A DNA stretch of 64,000 nucleotides from Vibrio tubiashii ATCC 19109 (GCF_000772105.1 NZ_CP009354.1:744001-808000); one strand, 5' to 3'. Positions 47,707-55,409 are shown, counted from the stretch's first letter. A program made the numbers and translations. The notes: generated by a model not told the origin, from the sequence alone.

Positions 47707-48288
47707 ATGAAAAAACACCAAACCAATTCACCTTTTATTAGACATAGGGACAGAGTTTATAAAGTGAATTCTGGCCCCCAAAAGCCCATATTTACTCATC
47801 AACTTAGAAAGATTTTAGAACAGCTCGATGCTTTGGAAAGTCATCATTATAGAGTACTAGTGGTCCTGTTTAACTTGCATATGCCTTTTTACACTATAGG
47901 GAACCAAGTCATGACTAAGTTTCTAAACAAGGTCAGATATGATCTGAGCAAGCACTATAAGCTGACTCGACTAGGCTATACCTGGTGCAGAGAGCGTAAC
48001 AATGCTGATAATCAACATTATCACTTCGTGCTGATGATAGATGGTTCAAAAGTACAACATCCCAAGAAGCTGCTACGTATTCTCAGAGAAATCTGGTATG
48101 CATGCTCAAATGGGGGGCACCTTCAGCGGCTAAATAACTGTTTTTATCTTCTTAAGCGAGGTGATGAAATGGTAAGAGCAGAGGTTACTTATCGAATCTC
48201 TTATCTAGCTAAGGTGAATACTAAGCAAAGCAGAGAGGGACTAACTAATGACTATGGTTGTAGTAGGCTAAAATCAGTTGGACAATAG
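47707..48288 (+). CDS. Inovirus Gp2 / YagK-YfjJ family protein
   Basis: 193 residues from the ATG at 47707; the frame is open to an ATG at 47626, and neither start has a strong ribosome site. It has the segment LGYTWCRERNNADNQHYHFVLMIDG with an HxH pair, the look of the YfjJ C-terminal/HUH-like domain found in inovirus-type and satellite elements. A replication-initiation role is possible. It is AT-rich and isolated from any integrase. Confidence 0.65.
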   Translation: MKKHQTNSPFIRHRDRVYKVNSGPQKPIFTHQLRKILEQLDALESHHYRVLVVLFNLHMPFYTIGNQVMTKFLNKVRYDLSKHYKLTRLGYTWCRERNNADNQHYHFVLMIDGSKVQHPKKLLRILREIWYACSNGGHLQRLNNCFYLLKRGDEMVRAEVTYRISYLAKVNTKQSREGLTNDYGCSRLKSVGQ

Positions 48289-48708
48289 ACTCCATACCTT
48301 AGTCATAAGCTCCACTTGCAGCTCTCCTTGATATAATTTTTCTAGACATAAGTGAAACTGCTGACATTGTTCATCAGTTTGGTTCAATGAATTGTTAGCC
48401 TATTTTCCTGTCGGGTAATAGTACTTTAGTTAAGGTGCTACAAGAGACGATTGAGGCCCCGATAAACTTGAGGTGCACACTAAGCAAACTCTACATGAAG
48501 ACAATAACAAAACCAATGTTTGCAGATTGGGTTGGTTATAGTCTCCCAGTGGTGTGTTACTTATTGAAGAAGTACTTATCAATAAAAAGAAACCAGCTAA
48601 GCACGTTGGTCCTTAGCATCTAGAGCCACCAGCTTCGCTTTTGGGAATCAGAACTTTGGTTAGGCTGGTGGGAGAGCTGTGCCAGCCTACTATTCCAGAT
48701 AGACTATG
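48289..48708. other. Intergenic region of the mobile element
   Basis: No convincing gene. A 62-codon frame at 48435-48623 has no ribosome site and no recognised domain. TAGGCTGG (48661-48668) and CCAGCCTA (48682-48689) form a perfect 8-bp stem without a T run. Confidence 0.4.
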
Positions 48709-48775
48709 TGATATAATTTGGCGCTTTCAACGGGGACTCACCGTGAGTCGCCAGAACTCCACTTTTCACGTGAAG
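48709..48775 (+). promoter_or_regulatory. Extended -10 promoter and structured leader
   Basis: TGATATAAT (48709-48717) is an extended -10 element. The leader after it holds GACTCAC/GTGAGTC (48735-48749), flanked by TGGCG and CGCCA that can extend the stem, then the palindrome TTCACGTGAA (48765-48774) next to the ribosome site AAGGG. The leader could control translation of the next gene. Confidence 0.5.
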
Positions 48776-48783
48776 GGAACCAC

Positions 48784-49125
48784 ATGATGAATCAATGTGT
48801 CTATTTAGCAGGCAGTTTCAAGGAATATGACAAATTGAAAGCTGTTTATGCGCAGCTGATGGAGGCTGGGATAGTGACGACGATATCGGAGCCTTTGCAA
48901 TCCAATGGAATTGATGGTTGTCTTACACGAATAAAACAAGCTGATATCCTTTATGTACTGAACTATGACGGTTATGTCGGTAAGAGTGTGGCTATGGACA
49001 TTGGATACGCTCTCGGTTTGAGCAAAATGGTGTATGCGCTAGAGCCGATAACTGATCCGGATATCACCCACTTGCTCGATGGCGTCCTTTCCCCTTCTTC
49101 TCTCATTAGCTTGTTATCGGAATAG
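48784..49125 (+). CDS. Nucleoside 2-deoxyribosyltransferase-like protein
   Basis: 113 residues from ATG 48784 (or the adjacent 48787). It opens with a strand and glycine turn (CVYLAGSFKEYDKL), then KQADILYVLNYDGYVGKSVAMDIGYALGLSKMVYAL. This matches the small Rossmann-like fold of the deoxyribosyltransferase/TIR-like family, with Asp in place of the usual catalytic Glu in the GxxxEIGYAxA segment. It may bind or cleave nucleosides or nucleotides. The structured leader suggests regulation. It lies near the peptide operon but is not adjacent to it. Confidence 0.6.
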   Translation: MMNQCVYLAGSFKEYDKLKAVYAQLMEAGIVTTISEPLQSNGIDGCLTRIKQADILYVLNYDGYVGKSVAMDIGYALGLSKMVYALEPITDPDITHLLDGVLSPSSLISLLSE

Positions 49126-49151
49126 GCCAACGCGTGAGCATCTAACAGGCC

Positions 49152-50390
49152 TTAGTGGTTGACATAAGAAAACTGCTGCGCTAATTGCACATAGTGATGA
49201 AAGTCTTCTTGGTGGGCAATTTCTTGGCTAGCGTGCATTGCTAAGATAGGGATCCCGACGTCAATGCAAGGGATGCCGAGTGTGGTGGCTAAGAGGGGAC
49301 CAAGTGTGGAACCGCTCGATTGGTTTAATTTCGCCGCATACACTTGGTAGCGAATATTTGCTTCGTGAGACCAGTTAAGAAACAGATTGAGTGCCTCTGG
49401 ATCGTTGCAATAGCGATTGCTTTCGCTGACTTTCATCACGATTCCGTTACCTAGTGAAGGGGCGTGATCTGGGTTTAGATATGCGTCGAGATCCGGCTGA
49501 CTGGCCTGAACGGTATCAAGAGACAAAGCGATGGAGCGGGCTAACACTTGATGATAGTGAGCGCGTGATCGCCACATACGTTTCAACGTATTCGAGAGCC
49601 AGGGGCTGGCACAGCCATTATAACCTTTATTACCCACTTCTTCTTTATCAAACAGCGCGACGACGAGCGGGCTCTTCGCATCCGAATGGATAGCAGCGAG
49701 GACTGCGGCGTAACAACTGATCAAATTGTCGAGTCTGGCGCTGGTGAGATAGGGTGTGGTTGGGTTCTGTGTGCTGGGATCGGCCACCGGATAGAGTGAT
49801 ACGTTATGGTGGACAACGGTATGGGGGATCTGGAATGTGTCTTTAAACCAGTTATCGGGATTCGCGTGGTAGGAGAGAGCCACTAAGTGCTCAAGTGCCT
49901 GATCTGGTTTGCGATGTTGATGTAGGCCAATGGGAAAGGAGGGGATAGTGCAACTTGGGTGAATGGAATCGACTAAACAATGGCGGATCCCCTTAGCTTC
50001 TTCGACAAAGACCTGCCCAGCGAGGGCGAGAGGCCGATCAAGCCAGGTCGAGATCAAAGGGGACGCATACGTATTTACGTCCAGATACAAAGCCGTCTGA
50101 TGGGGGATGGAAAAGTGCTGCTTGAGTTTCAGTGTTGGGCTGTCAGTATGAGCTACCAATAGACGACCGCCTTTGGCGTTAAGCGTACACTCATTGCTGC
50201 TGTTGATAATAACAATCGACGCCCCGCCTTTTATTAAAAAATATTTTTTGTTGTCATCAATAATCCAATTATCTTCTTCTTTAAGCTCCTCAAAACCTTG
50301 TTTCAATAATATTGTTCGACATGTTTTTACCGCATGGAATGGGGTCGGGGATTTATTAATGAATGCTAATAAATCAGATGGTAAATCCAT
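49152..50390 (-). CDS. M18-family aminopeptidase
   Basis: 412 residues. M18 motifs are present: VAHTDSPTLKLK with a metal His/Asp, TSARLDNLISCYA, LFDKEEVGNKGYNG with the catalytic Glu pair, and CIDVGIPILAMHASQE with the last metal His. It is a dinuclear zinc aminopeptidase preferring acidic residues. A GGGAG ribosome site precedes the ATG. It is divergent from the peptide operon across a 372-base region with an FNR box, so it may trim leader peptides; that is inference. Confidence 0.88.
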   Translation of the reverse strand: MDLPSDLLAFINKSPTPFHAVKTCRTILLKQGFEELKEEDNWIIDDNKKYFLIKGGASIVIINSSNECTLNAKGGRLLVAHTDSPTLKLKQHFSIPHQTALYLDVNTYASPLISTWLDRPLALAGQVFVEEAKGIRHCLVDSIHPSCTIPSFPIGLHQHRKPDQALEHLVALSYHANPDNWFKDTFQIPHTVVHHNVSLYPVADPSTQNPTTPYLTSARLDNLISCYAAVLAAIHSDAKSPLVVALFDKEEVGNKGYNGCASPWLSNTLKRMWRSRAHYHQVLARSIALSLDTVQASQPDLDAYLNPDHAPSLGNGIVMKVSESNRYCNDPEALNLFLNWSHEANIRYQVYAAKLNQSSGSTLGPLLATTLGIPCIDVGIPILAMHASQEIAHQEDFHHYVQLAQQFSYVNH

Positions 50391-50479
50391 TTTTTAAACT
50401 CCCTTGCTTTCTGTTAGAAATATCAATTGATCTAATTTTAAAATTTATTAATTACTACAAAAAACGCCATTTTCTACGT

Positions 50480-50493
50480 TTGATCTACATCAA
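50480..50493. promoter_or_regulatory. Perfect FNR-type box
   Basis: TTGATCTACATCAA matches the consensus TTGATNNNNATCAA exactly, and flanking bases extend the palindrome to 9-bp arms (50476-50497). The centre is about 97 bases from the M18 ATG and about 276 from the first precursor ATG. The distance fits activation of M18; control of the operon would need a long leader. Confidence 0.75.
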
Positions 50494-50704
50494 ACGTACG
50501 ACATAAAAATTCATAAAACATTCAACTTATAGATTGTCAAATCACCATGAGGTCAAGTTTTTTATTTTATTAATGTGACTTTTCTTATTTGTGTTTTTAA
50601 TTAAATGAATACATTTTGCATAAAAATGCGAAGTTAATGTCATTATAAACCATTGGTAAAATATGGGTATTGTTTCATTGGTGAAAATAATAGTAGTTTA
50701 AAAA

Positions 50705-50734
50705 ACAGTTACACAGACGAATGTATGTAACTGT
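50705..50734 (+). promoter_or_regulatory. Inverted repeat in the leader of precursor 1
   Basis: ACAGTTACA and TGTAACTGT are perfect 9-bp arms with 12 bases between, ending 28 bases before the ATG. It is a candidate operator or a UTR hairpin. Confidence 0.5.
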
Positions 50735-50762
50735 CTCGAAATTAAATCTAAAGGAAATAAAG

Positions 50763-50825
50763 ATGAAAAAAGTAAAACAAGCACCTAAGAAGCGTATTTT
50801 CTTCGTGGCGACTGATCACCACTAA
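50763..50825 (+). CDS. Putative precursor peptide 1 (20 residues)
   Basis: A 20-codon frame with AAAGGA about 7 bases upstream. The N-terminal half is lysine-rich (MKKVKQAPKK), then R and the core-like tail IFFVATDHH. The length is close to PqqA (22-24 residues). It is followed by a perfect hairpin and then the radical SAM gene. The shared K-x-P/A and KK-I layout with the second small peptide (55288) argues that it is translated. No database family is recognised. Confidence 0.75.
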   Translation: MKKVKQAPKKRIFFVATDHH

Positions 50826-50834
50826 GAAAATAAA

Positions 50835-50865
50835 TGAAAGCAGGTTTTACCTGCTTTCATATTTT
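50835..50865 (+). terminator. Hairpin after precursor 1
   Basis: TGAAAGCAGGT and ACCTGCTTTCA form a perfect 11-bp stem with a TTT loop, followed by TATTTT. It would act as a partial terminator, making more precursor than enzyme. Confidence 0.8.
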
Positions 50866-50886
50866 AAAAATAAAAAAGAGAAAAAT

Positions 50887-52200
50887 ATGTTGAGATATAT
50901 TCTTAGAAATGAATTCTTTGGCGGATTATTGTATGACAGAACAACCATGCAGTATATTCATTTAGATCATTTATCCGTCGCCATGCTAGCTAACCCGGAG
51001 AAACCGTTCGCCTTTTATGCGGCGATTGATCCCACAGCGGAGCCGAGTGACGTGGACTATATCACTTCATTTTTCCATGAAATGGGCATTTCAAGCGAAA
51101 CGGTTGAGTCGCTTAATAATGAGGTGGTGGAAGGGAGCCTATCGGCGCCTACACGTGTGTTTTTTGATTACACGTATTACTGCCCAGAAAAATGCAAGCA
51201 TTGTTTCACGAACTCAGGCTATAAGCGTGAGCAAGAGTTGAGCTTTGAACAGAAAACAGCGATCGTCGATCAATTGGTGGAAATCGGCTGTTATCGGATC
51301 TCTGTCGCAGGGGGGGAGCCTTTAGCGGACAAAACCTTTATCTCATTTGTTCGATACTGCAAAGAGAAGGGGGTCGATGTGTCGTTGTCGACTAGTGGGA
51401 TCCCCAGTACCAAAAGTCTGGCGCACGAGCTCAGCGCGTTGGACGTGAGAACAATTAATATCAGTTTGGATGGTTGGGACGCGGCCTCGTACGATTGTGT
51501 GCGGGGGGAAGGGCGTTTTGACTTGATGAGAAAAAGAGTGGCGACGCTGAGAAAGCACTACCGTGGCAAGTTAGCGGCGAAGGTGACCTTGATGACGACC
51601 AACATCCACAATTTGCGAGACATTATTCATACCGCCAGGGAGATGGAGCTGGATGTTGTGAAGTTCAACTGTGTCCGAGAAGCGGGACGCGCAGAGGACA
51701 ACTCGAGTCTTGTGCCAAGTCGGGCTGAATACATTGAAGCGATGCAAGAACTGGCCAAGATCAAGTATGAATATGAGCAGGATGAGTCGTCACTCGGGAT
51801 CACTTTATCGTTACCAGTGAATCCATACTCTTACAGTGAGGAAGGGGGGATTCAAAGTACCAGTTCGATTGAGAGTCTTGGCTTCGGGTGTTATGCCGGG
51901 AAGGAAAGTTTTTGCATTAGCCCGATTGGGGAGATTCAACCTTGCTCCGCCTTTGGCCCTGGTAACTACTCGGACGGTTTGGTGACAGAGCACAGTATAC
52001 AAGAGGTATGGCGAGAGGGGAACGCGCTCAATGCGTTTCGTGCTCTGACTGGGGATGAGAGTTGCCATGAATGCCCTTCGTATTCGGCATGCAAAGGGGG
52101 CTGCCATTTAAGAAGTTTGTACGCGACGGGCAAGCTTGACGGGTTGGATCCGTATTGTTTCGAACACGATGTCCAGCCGATTGCCATTACCACGGTATAA
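50887..52200 (+). CDS. Radical SAM/SPASM peptide maturase with N-terminal RRE-like domain
   Basis: 437 residues. Residues about 1-70 look like a PqqD-type recognition element (NEFFGGLLYDRTTMQYIHLD). The radical SAM core has Cys99, Cys103 and Cys106 (CPEKCKHC) and GGEP at 142-145. The SPASM domain is complete: Cys335, Cys343, Cys353, then CX2CX5CX3C at 393-406 and Cys424, enough for two auxiliary [4Fe-4S] clusters. It should recognise a precursor and install a radical-made bond in the peptide. It directly follows precursor 1. Confidence 0.92.
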   Translation: MLRYILRNEFFGGLLYDRTTMQYIHLDHLSVAMLANPEKPFAFYAAIDPTAEPSDVDYITSFFHEMGISSETVESLNNEVVEGSLSAPTRVFFDYTYYCPEKCKHCFTNSGYKREQELSFEQKTAIVDQLVEIGCYRISVAGGEPLADKTFISFVRYCKEKGVDVSLSTSGIPSTKSLAHELSALDVRTINISLDGWDAASYDCVRGEGRFDLMRKRVATLRKHYRGKLAAKVTLMTTNIHNLRDIIHTAREMELDVVKFNCVREAGRAEDNSSLVPSRAEYIEAMQELAKIKYEYEQDESSLGITLSLPVNPYSYSEEGGIQSTSSIESLGFGCYAGKESFCISPIGEIQPCSAFGPGNYSDGLVTEHSIQEVWREGNALNAFRALTGDESCHECPSYSACKGGCHLRSLYATGKLDGLDPYCFEHDVQPIAITTV

Positions 52201-52209
52201 GAGTGTGAT

Positions 52210-53322
52210 ATGAAGTACGTGTGGAAGAGTGCCCAAGGCATAAGAGGTTTCGACTTTGAGCGAGCGAAATACGTGGACTTTCCAACGCTCGGTGGTGCGT
52301 TAACGGAACCTGAACGCGCGAAGATCTCGTTAGAGTTTGGTGAAGATTGGTGTGAGTTGACACCTTCTGACCCTTGGGAGGGAGCGATGCCGCTGCCTAT
52401 GAAGGCATTTATCAATATCACCAAGCGATGCAATTTCAAATGTACCCATTGTTTCAACGACTCGGGCAAGCGTGATGCGGCTGAAATGGATATAGCGACC
52501 TTAAATGACTTGTTTGATCAACTGGAAGCGCTGCATATCTTTCATGTCACGATATCGGGTGGGGAGCCCTTGTATCATTCAGAGTGGTCGGCGTTGATCG
52601 AGGCATTGCAACACCGCCAGCTCAGTTTTTCTTTGGTATCGAATGGGGCGTTGTTTAACGAGCGTATTATTGCTGGCTTAAATGCCCTGCCGTATTTTCG
52701 GGGAGTGACCGTATCCCTTGATGGGGTCGATGCAGCGACCAACGATCATGTGCGAGGACGAGGCAGTTTTAACCAAGCGTGTCAGGGATTGGCGCAGTTG
52801 AGTCGTCACGCTACTTTTGATGTGTCGCTAAGAACCACGTTACATACTGACAACACATCCCACATCGATCGACTGATTGATGTGGCAGCGAAATTTAATA
52901 TAGGGCACATCAAGGTGAACGCGCTGAATCCGTACGGTCGAGCACGCCACCTGATGGATAAAGTACTGGACAATCAAGACTATCTCGCTATCCGTCAATC
53001 GTTGCACGATGCGGGTCAGTTACAGAATATTCGGGTCGAAGTGCCGTCGCAAAAGTATGTGGCGAAAGAAGGGCTGGTTGGTTTATGCCGATCGGGACAA
53101 GATAGTTTTGAGGTTGATGCTGATGGCACGGTCTACCCGTGTTCGTTTACCTTTGGTCAGTTGGCTCAGGGCAACGTGCATCATCAGTCCTTGCGCGAGA
53201 TTGTGGGCAAGATGGCTGGGTTCACGCTGGATAATCCGGTCTGCGCAGGCTGCAAAGGGCGCGGTGGGCAACAAGAAAAAGTGTTAGGCGCGGTATCGTC
53301 TTTGATCGAGAGGAAGCAATGA
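52210..53322 (+). CDS. Second radical SAM enzyme with truncated SPASM domain
   Basis: 370 residues. The radical SAM motif is Cys74, Cys78 and Cys81 (CNFKCTHC), with GGEP at 117-120. The C-terminal part keeps Cys293, Gly306, Cys311 and CAGC (345-348), but then reads KGRGGQQ where a complete SPASM has CX5CX3C, so probably one auxiliary cluster (or a Twitch-like form). The N-terminal 60 residues are not recognised. The start is 9 bases after the first enzyme, and the stop overlaps the next start by ATGA. Confidence 0.9.
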   Translation: MKYVWKSAQGIRGFDFERAKYVDFPTLGGALTEPERAKISLEFGEDWCELTPSDPWEGAMPLPMKAFINITKRCNFKCTHCFNDSGKRDAAEMDIATLNDLFDQLEALHIFHVTISGGEPLYHSEWSALIEALQHRQLSFSLVSNGALFNERIIAGLNALPYFRGVTVSLDGVDAATNDHVRGRGSFNQACQGLAQLSRHATFDVSLRTTLHTDNTSHIDRLIDVAAKFNIGHIKVNALNPYGRARHLMDKVLDNQDYLAIRQSLHDAGQLQNIRVEVPSQKYVAKEGLVGLCRSGQDSFEVDADGTVYPCSFTFGQLAQGNVHHQSLREIVGKMAGFTLDNPVCAGCKGRGGQQEKVLGAVSSLIERKQ

Positions 53323-54335
53323 AAATCATCGCAACAAATGGGGCAGCCACGTCGACGGCGGACGTGCGACGAGCGTTGGTCGACAGTGGAGTGGCAATCA
53401 TGCGCTTCAATTTTGGGGTGGGGATTTTTAGCCATCAAGAAATGAATCAGTTTATGCTCGACTACCAGCAGCAAACCCAGGCTTACCCGCACGCACAATC
53501 GTTGGCGGACTTACCGGGTGGCAAGGTGCGCGTTTGTGCGATCAGTTCACCACAACTGGCGCTTGGGCAAACGGTGAGGATTGTCGAGCAGGGGACCTTG
53601 GCCGAAGGCGAGACCGATGTCTGGTGTGGTATTGATGCGCCGATTGAGAACCTCTCTGTCGCCATTGGGCAGAAAGTGTATATCGCCGACGGGGCGGTGG
53701 AGCTGACCATTGAGGCGGTGGATGGGGAGCAGATCGTGTCGGTGGTCACGTACCCTGGAGAGGTCGAACTGCGTAAGGGGATCAGTCTTTCGCGAAAGCA
53801 CATCTACGCAGAACTAACGAATGAGTTTCATCGCATTTTTCAACAGTTGCGCCATTCAAAGCCGGACTACATTGCTTTGTCGTTTGTCTCGTCAGCAGAA
53901 GATGTCTTAATGATTCAGCGTGTGTTGGCGGAATACACGGCGGGGTCGAGTTGGCGCCCGAAGCTCTTGGCTAAGATAGAGAACCAGGCGGGCATTGACC
54001 ACATTGAGGCGATTCTGGCCCACGTGGCGGGCATCATCGTCGCGCGCGGGGATCTAGCGTTGCATGTGCCGTTTGAACAAATGGGACGACTGGAGCGCTC
54101 TCTGATCGAGACCGTTCAGCGTGAAGTCGACAAGGAAGTGTTTGTAGCGACGGAAATTTTTAACTATCGCGATGTGACAGCGTTACCCTCGCGTGCGGAG
54201 ATCTCATCATTGTATGGGCTACTAGCTTTGGAGATTGATGGAATCATGTTTTCCTCGGAGACTAGCAGTTCGAAGCAGCCGTTAAAGTTTGTCCATTTTG
54301 CACAAAAAATCATACAGGATATGAATGAACATTAA
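53319..54335 (+). CDS. Pyruvate kinase lacking the C-terminal domain
   Basis: 338 residues. The A and B domains of pyruvate kinase are clear: R29 and N31 in MRFNFG, D64 and K69 in DLPGGKV, B-domain IADGAVELTIEA, catalytic K219 and metal E221 in LLAKIEN, VARGDLA with metal D245, and T278. The allosteric C-terminal domain (about 130 residues) is absent, and the normal length is about 470. GC-rich codons differ from the chromosome's housekeeping genes. It is translationally coupled to the radical SAM gene (ATGA). A phosphoryl-transfer step in peptide or cofactor biosynthesis is likely, not glycolysis. Confidence 0.85.
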   Translation: MKIIATNGAATSTADVRRALVDSGVAIMRFNFGVGIFSHQEMNQFMLDYQQQTQAYPHAQSLADLPGGKVRVCAISSPQLALGQTVRIVEQGTLAEGETDVWCGIDAPIENLSVAIGQKVYIADGAVELTIEAVDGEQIVSVVTYPGEVELRKGISLSRKHIYAELTNEFHRIFQQLRHSKPDYIALSFVSSAEDVLMIQRVLAEYTAGSSWRPKLLAKIENQAGIDHIEAILAHVAGIIVARGDLALHVPFEQMGRLERSLIETVQREVDKEVFVATEIFNYRDVTALPSRAEISSLYGLLALEIDGIMFSSETSSSKQPLKFVHFAQKIIQDMNEH

Positions 54336-54843
54336 ACAGTTGGATTATCTCCCTGAGATAGTGTCAAGAGAAGGCGCGATGAGCTTTCTGATTGGGTTGT
54401 TGTCGACTCAAGGGGTCAAAGCCAGCAAAGCATGGGATTTGCCCACGCAATTGCAGCGTCGAGTGGAGGAACGCGGCGGCGATTTGAGGGGGATGTCGTT
54501 GAGTGAAGTGGTAGCGCTGATGCAAGCTACCCCTGCACTTCATCGCTATCCGAAGAAAATCAGCCGTTATGTAGTTGAGCTCATCGCCCATATTGAAACG
54601 GAATACGGTGGTGATCCGCGCTGTATCTGGTCAGGGGTTCCGACCGTCCAGGCGCTTCAGGTTGCGTTGAAAAAAATCAGTGGACTGGGGGCTCACAAAG
54701 CGGAACTTGCTGTGTTTTTTTTGTGTTTCCATTACGGCATTGACGTCGACAGCAGTCGCGCCAAAAACATTCATTTATCGGCGTTGTGTCCGCGACTGTT
54801 TGAGTCGATTGGACGGCCAGATGAATACTTTTATTGGGAGTAG
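54325..54843 (+). CDS. HhH-GPD superfamily protein
   Basis: 172 residues. The segment LKKISGLGAHKAELAVFFLCFHYGIDVDS is the helix-hairpin-helix-GPD signature of DNA glycosylases, with the catalytic-position Asp in GIDVD. The usual C-terminal FeS cysteines and the rest of a repair glycosylase are absent, so it is short for the family. It overlaps the pyruvate kinase-like gene by 11 bases. It may cleave an N-glycosidic bond or serve as a fold only; the role in the operon is unknown. Confidence 0.7.
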   Translation: MNIKQLDYLPEIVSREGAMSFLIGLLSTQGVKASKAWDLPTQLQRRVEERGGDLRGMSLSEVVALMQATPALHRYPKKISRYVVELIAHIETEYGGDPRCIWSGVPTVQALQVALKKISGLGAHKAELAVFFLCFHYGIDVDSSRAKNIHLSALCPRLFESIGRPDEYFYWE

Positions 54844-54845
54844 CC

Positions 54846-55172
54846 ATGAATAAGAAGTTACCAGAGTTGGGATCTTTAGCAGACTATCAAGCCTACGTGA
54901 GACAGATTGTGACTGAGCGGCAGTTTGAGGACGTGACGCTAGAGCAAAATTGTCTGCTGTTAGGTGAAGAAGTAGGGGAATTGTTCAAGGCGATTCGTAA
55001 ACAGGTTAACTTGTCGACGGCACAAGATTCGGATGAGCATGAAGTGGCGCACGAGCTGGTGGATGTGCTGATTTTTGTGTTGGCTATCGCCAACAAGCTG
55101 GACATCGACCTCACCTCCGCCTTCGTGGAGAAGGAAACCATTAATATGCGTCGGCATTGGCGTAAAGTTTGA
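54846..55172 (+). CDS. MazG-like nucleotide pyrophosphohydrolase
   Basis: 108 residues from the ATG at 54846, preceded by GGGAG. The metal-binding EExxE (GEEVGELFKA) and ExxD (HELVDVLIFVLAIAN) motifs of the MazG/dCTPase all-alpha fold are present. It starts 2 bases after the HhH gene. Substrates are nucleoside triphosphates in the family. Its link to the peptide pathway is unexplained; it may remove or recycle a nucleotide product. Confidence 0.85.
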   Translation: MNKKLPELGSLADYQAYVRQIVTERQFEDVTLEQNCLLLGEEVGELFKAIRKQVNLSTAQDSDEHEVAHELVDVLIFVLAIANKLDIDLTSAFVEKETINMRRHWRKV

Positions 55173-55226
55173 GGCCTCCGGTGAATATTTGCCTGTGTTT
55201 TGGAACAAAAGGTGGGCGAATACTTT

Positions 55227-55247
55227 TAGCTAATGATAGCTATTTTT
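55227..55247 (+). terminator. Weak terminator at the end of the first half-operon
   Basis: TAGCTA and TAGCTA pair around ATGA and are followed by five T residues, 54 bases after the MazG stop and 41 before the precursor 2 ATG. Confidence 0.4.
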
Positions 55248-55287
55248 AATCAATGTAACACTAACTTTCATTTAATGGAGAATCATT

Positions 55288-55353
55288 ATGAAACCATACC
55301 AAAAACCAAGTGCGAAAAAAATTACTCTGCCAGCAGCGATGGCAAACGAGTAA
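55288..55353 (+). CDS. Putative precursor peptide 2 (21 residues)
   Basis: A 21-codon frame with TGGAG about 7 bases upstream. It begins MKPYQKPSAKK, which contains a YxxP leader-like motif, and ends with the tail ITLPAAMANE. Like precursor 1 it is lysine-rich at the N-terminus with KK near the junction, and a perfect hairpin follows before a PqqD-like gene. The two tails do not resemble each other, so if both are real they could give different products. Confidence 0.75.
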   Translation: MKPYQKPSAKKITLPAAMANE

Positions 55354-55358
55354 AGACG

Positions 55359-55387
55359 TTGGGCCTATTGTATAGGCCCAAATTTTT
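55359..55387 (+). terminator. Hairpin after precursor 2
   Basis: TTGGGCCTAT and ATAGGCCCAA form a perfect 10-bp stem with a TGT loop, followed by TTTTT. It parallels the hairpin after precursor 1. Confidence 0.85.
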
Positions 55388-55409
55388 GAGAGTGACAAAG
55401 GTGTGACGC

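Larger units (their letters stand above)
50391..50762. other. Very AT-rich divergent control region of the peptide operon
   Basis: 372 bases with no ORF. It contains the FNR-type box at 50480-50493 and an inverted repeat at 50705-50734, and must hold promoters for the M18 gene and the peptide operon. Confidence 0.6.

Noticed and set aside
48435..48623. 62-codon open frame in the AlpA region
   Set aside because: No ribosome site, no recognised motif, low-complexity AT-rich codons.
51966..52469. 167-codon minus-strand frame across the two radical SAM genes
   Set aside because: Antisense shadow; both plus-strand frames have complete cysteine motifs.
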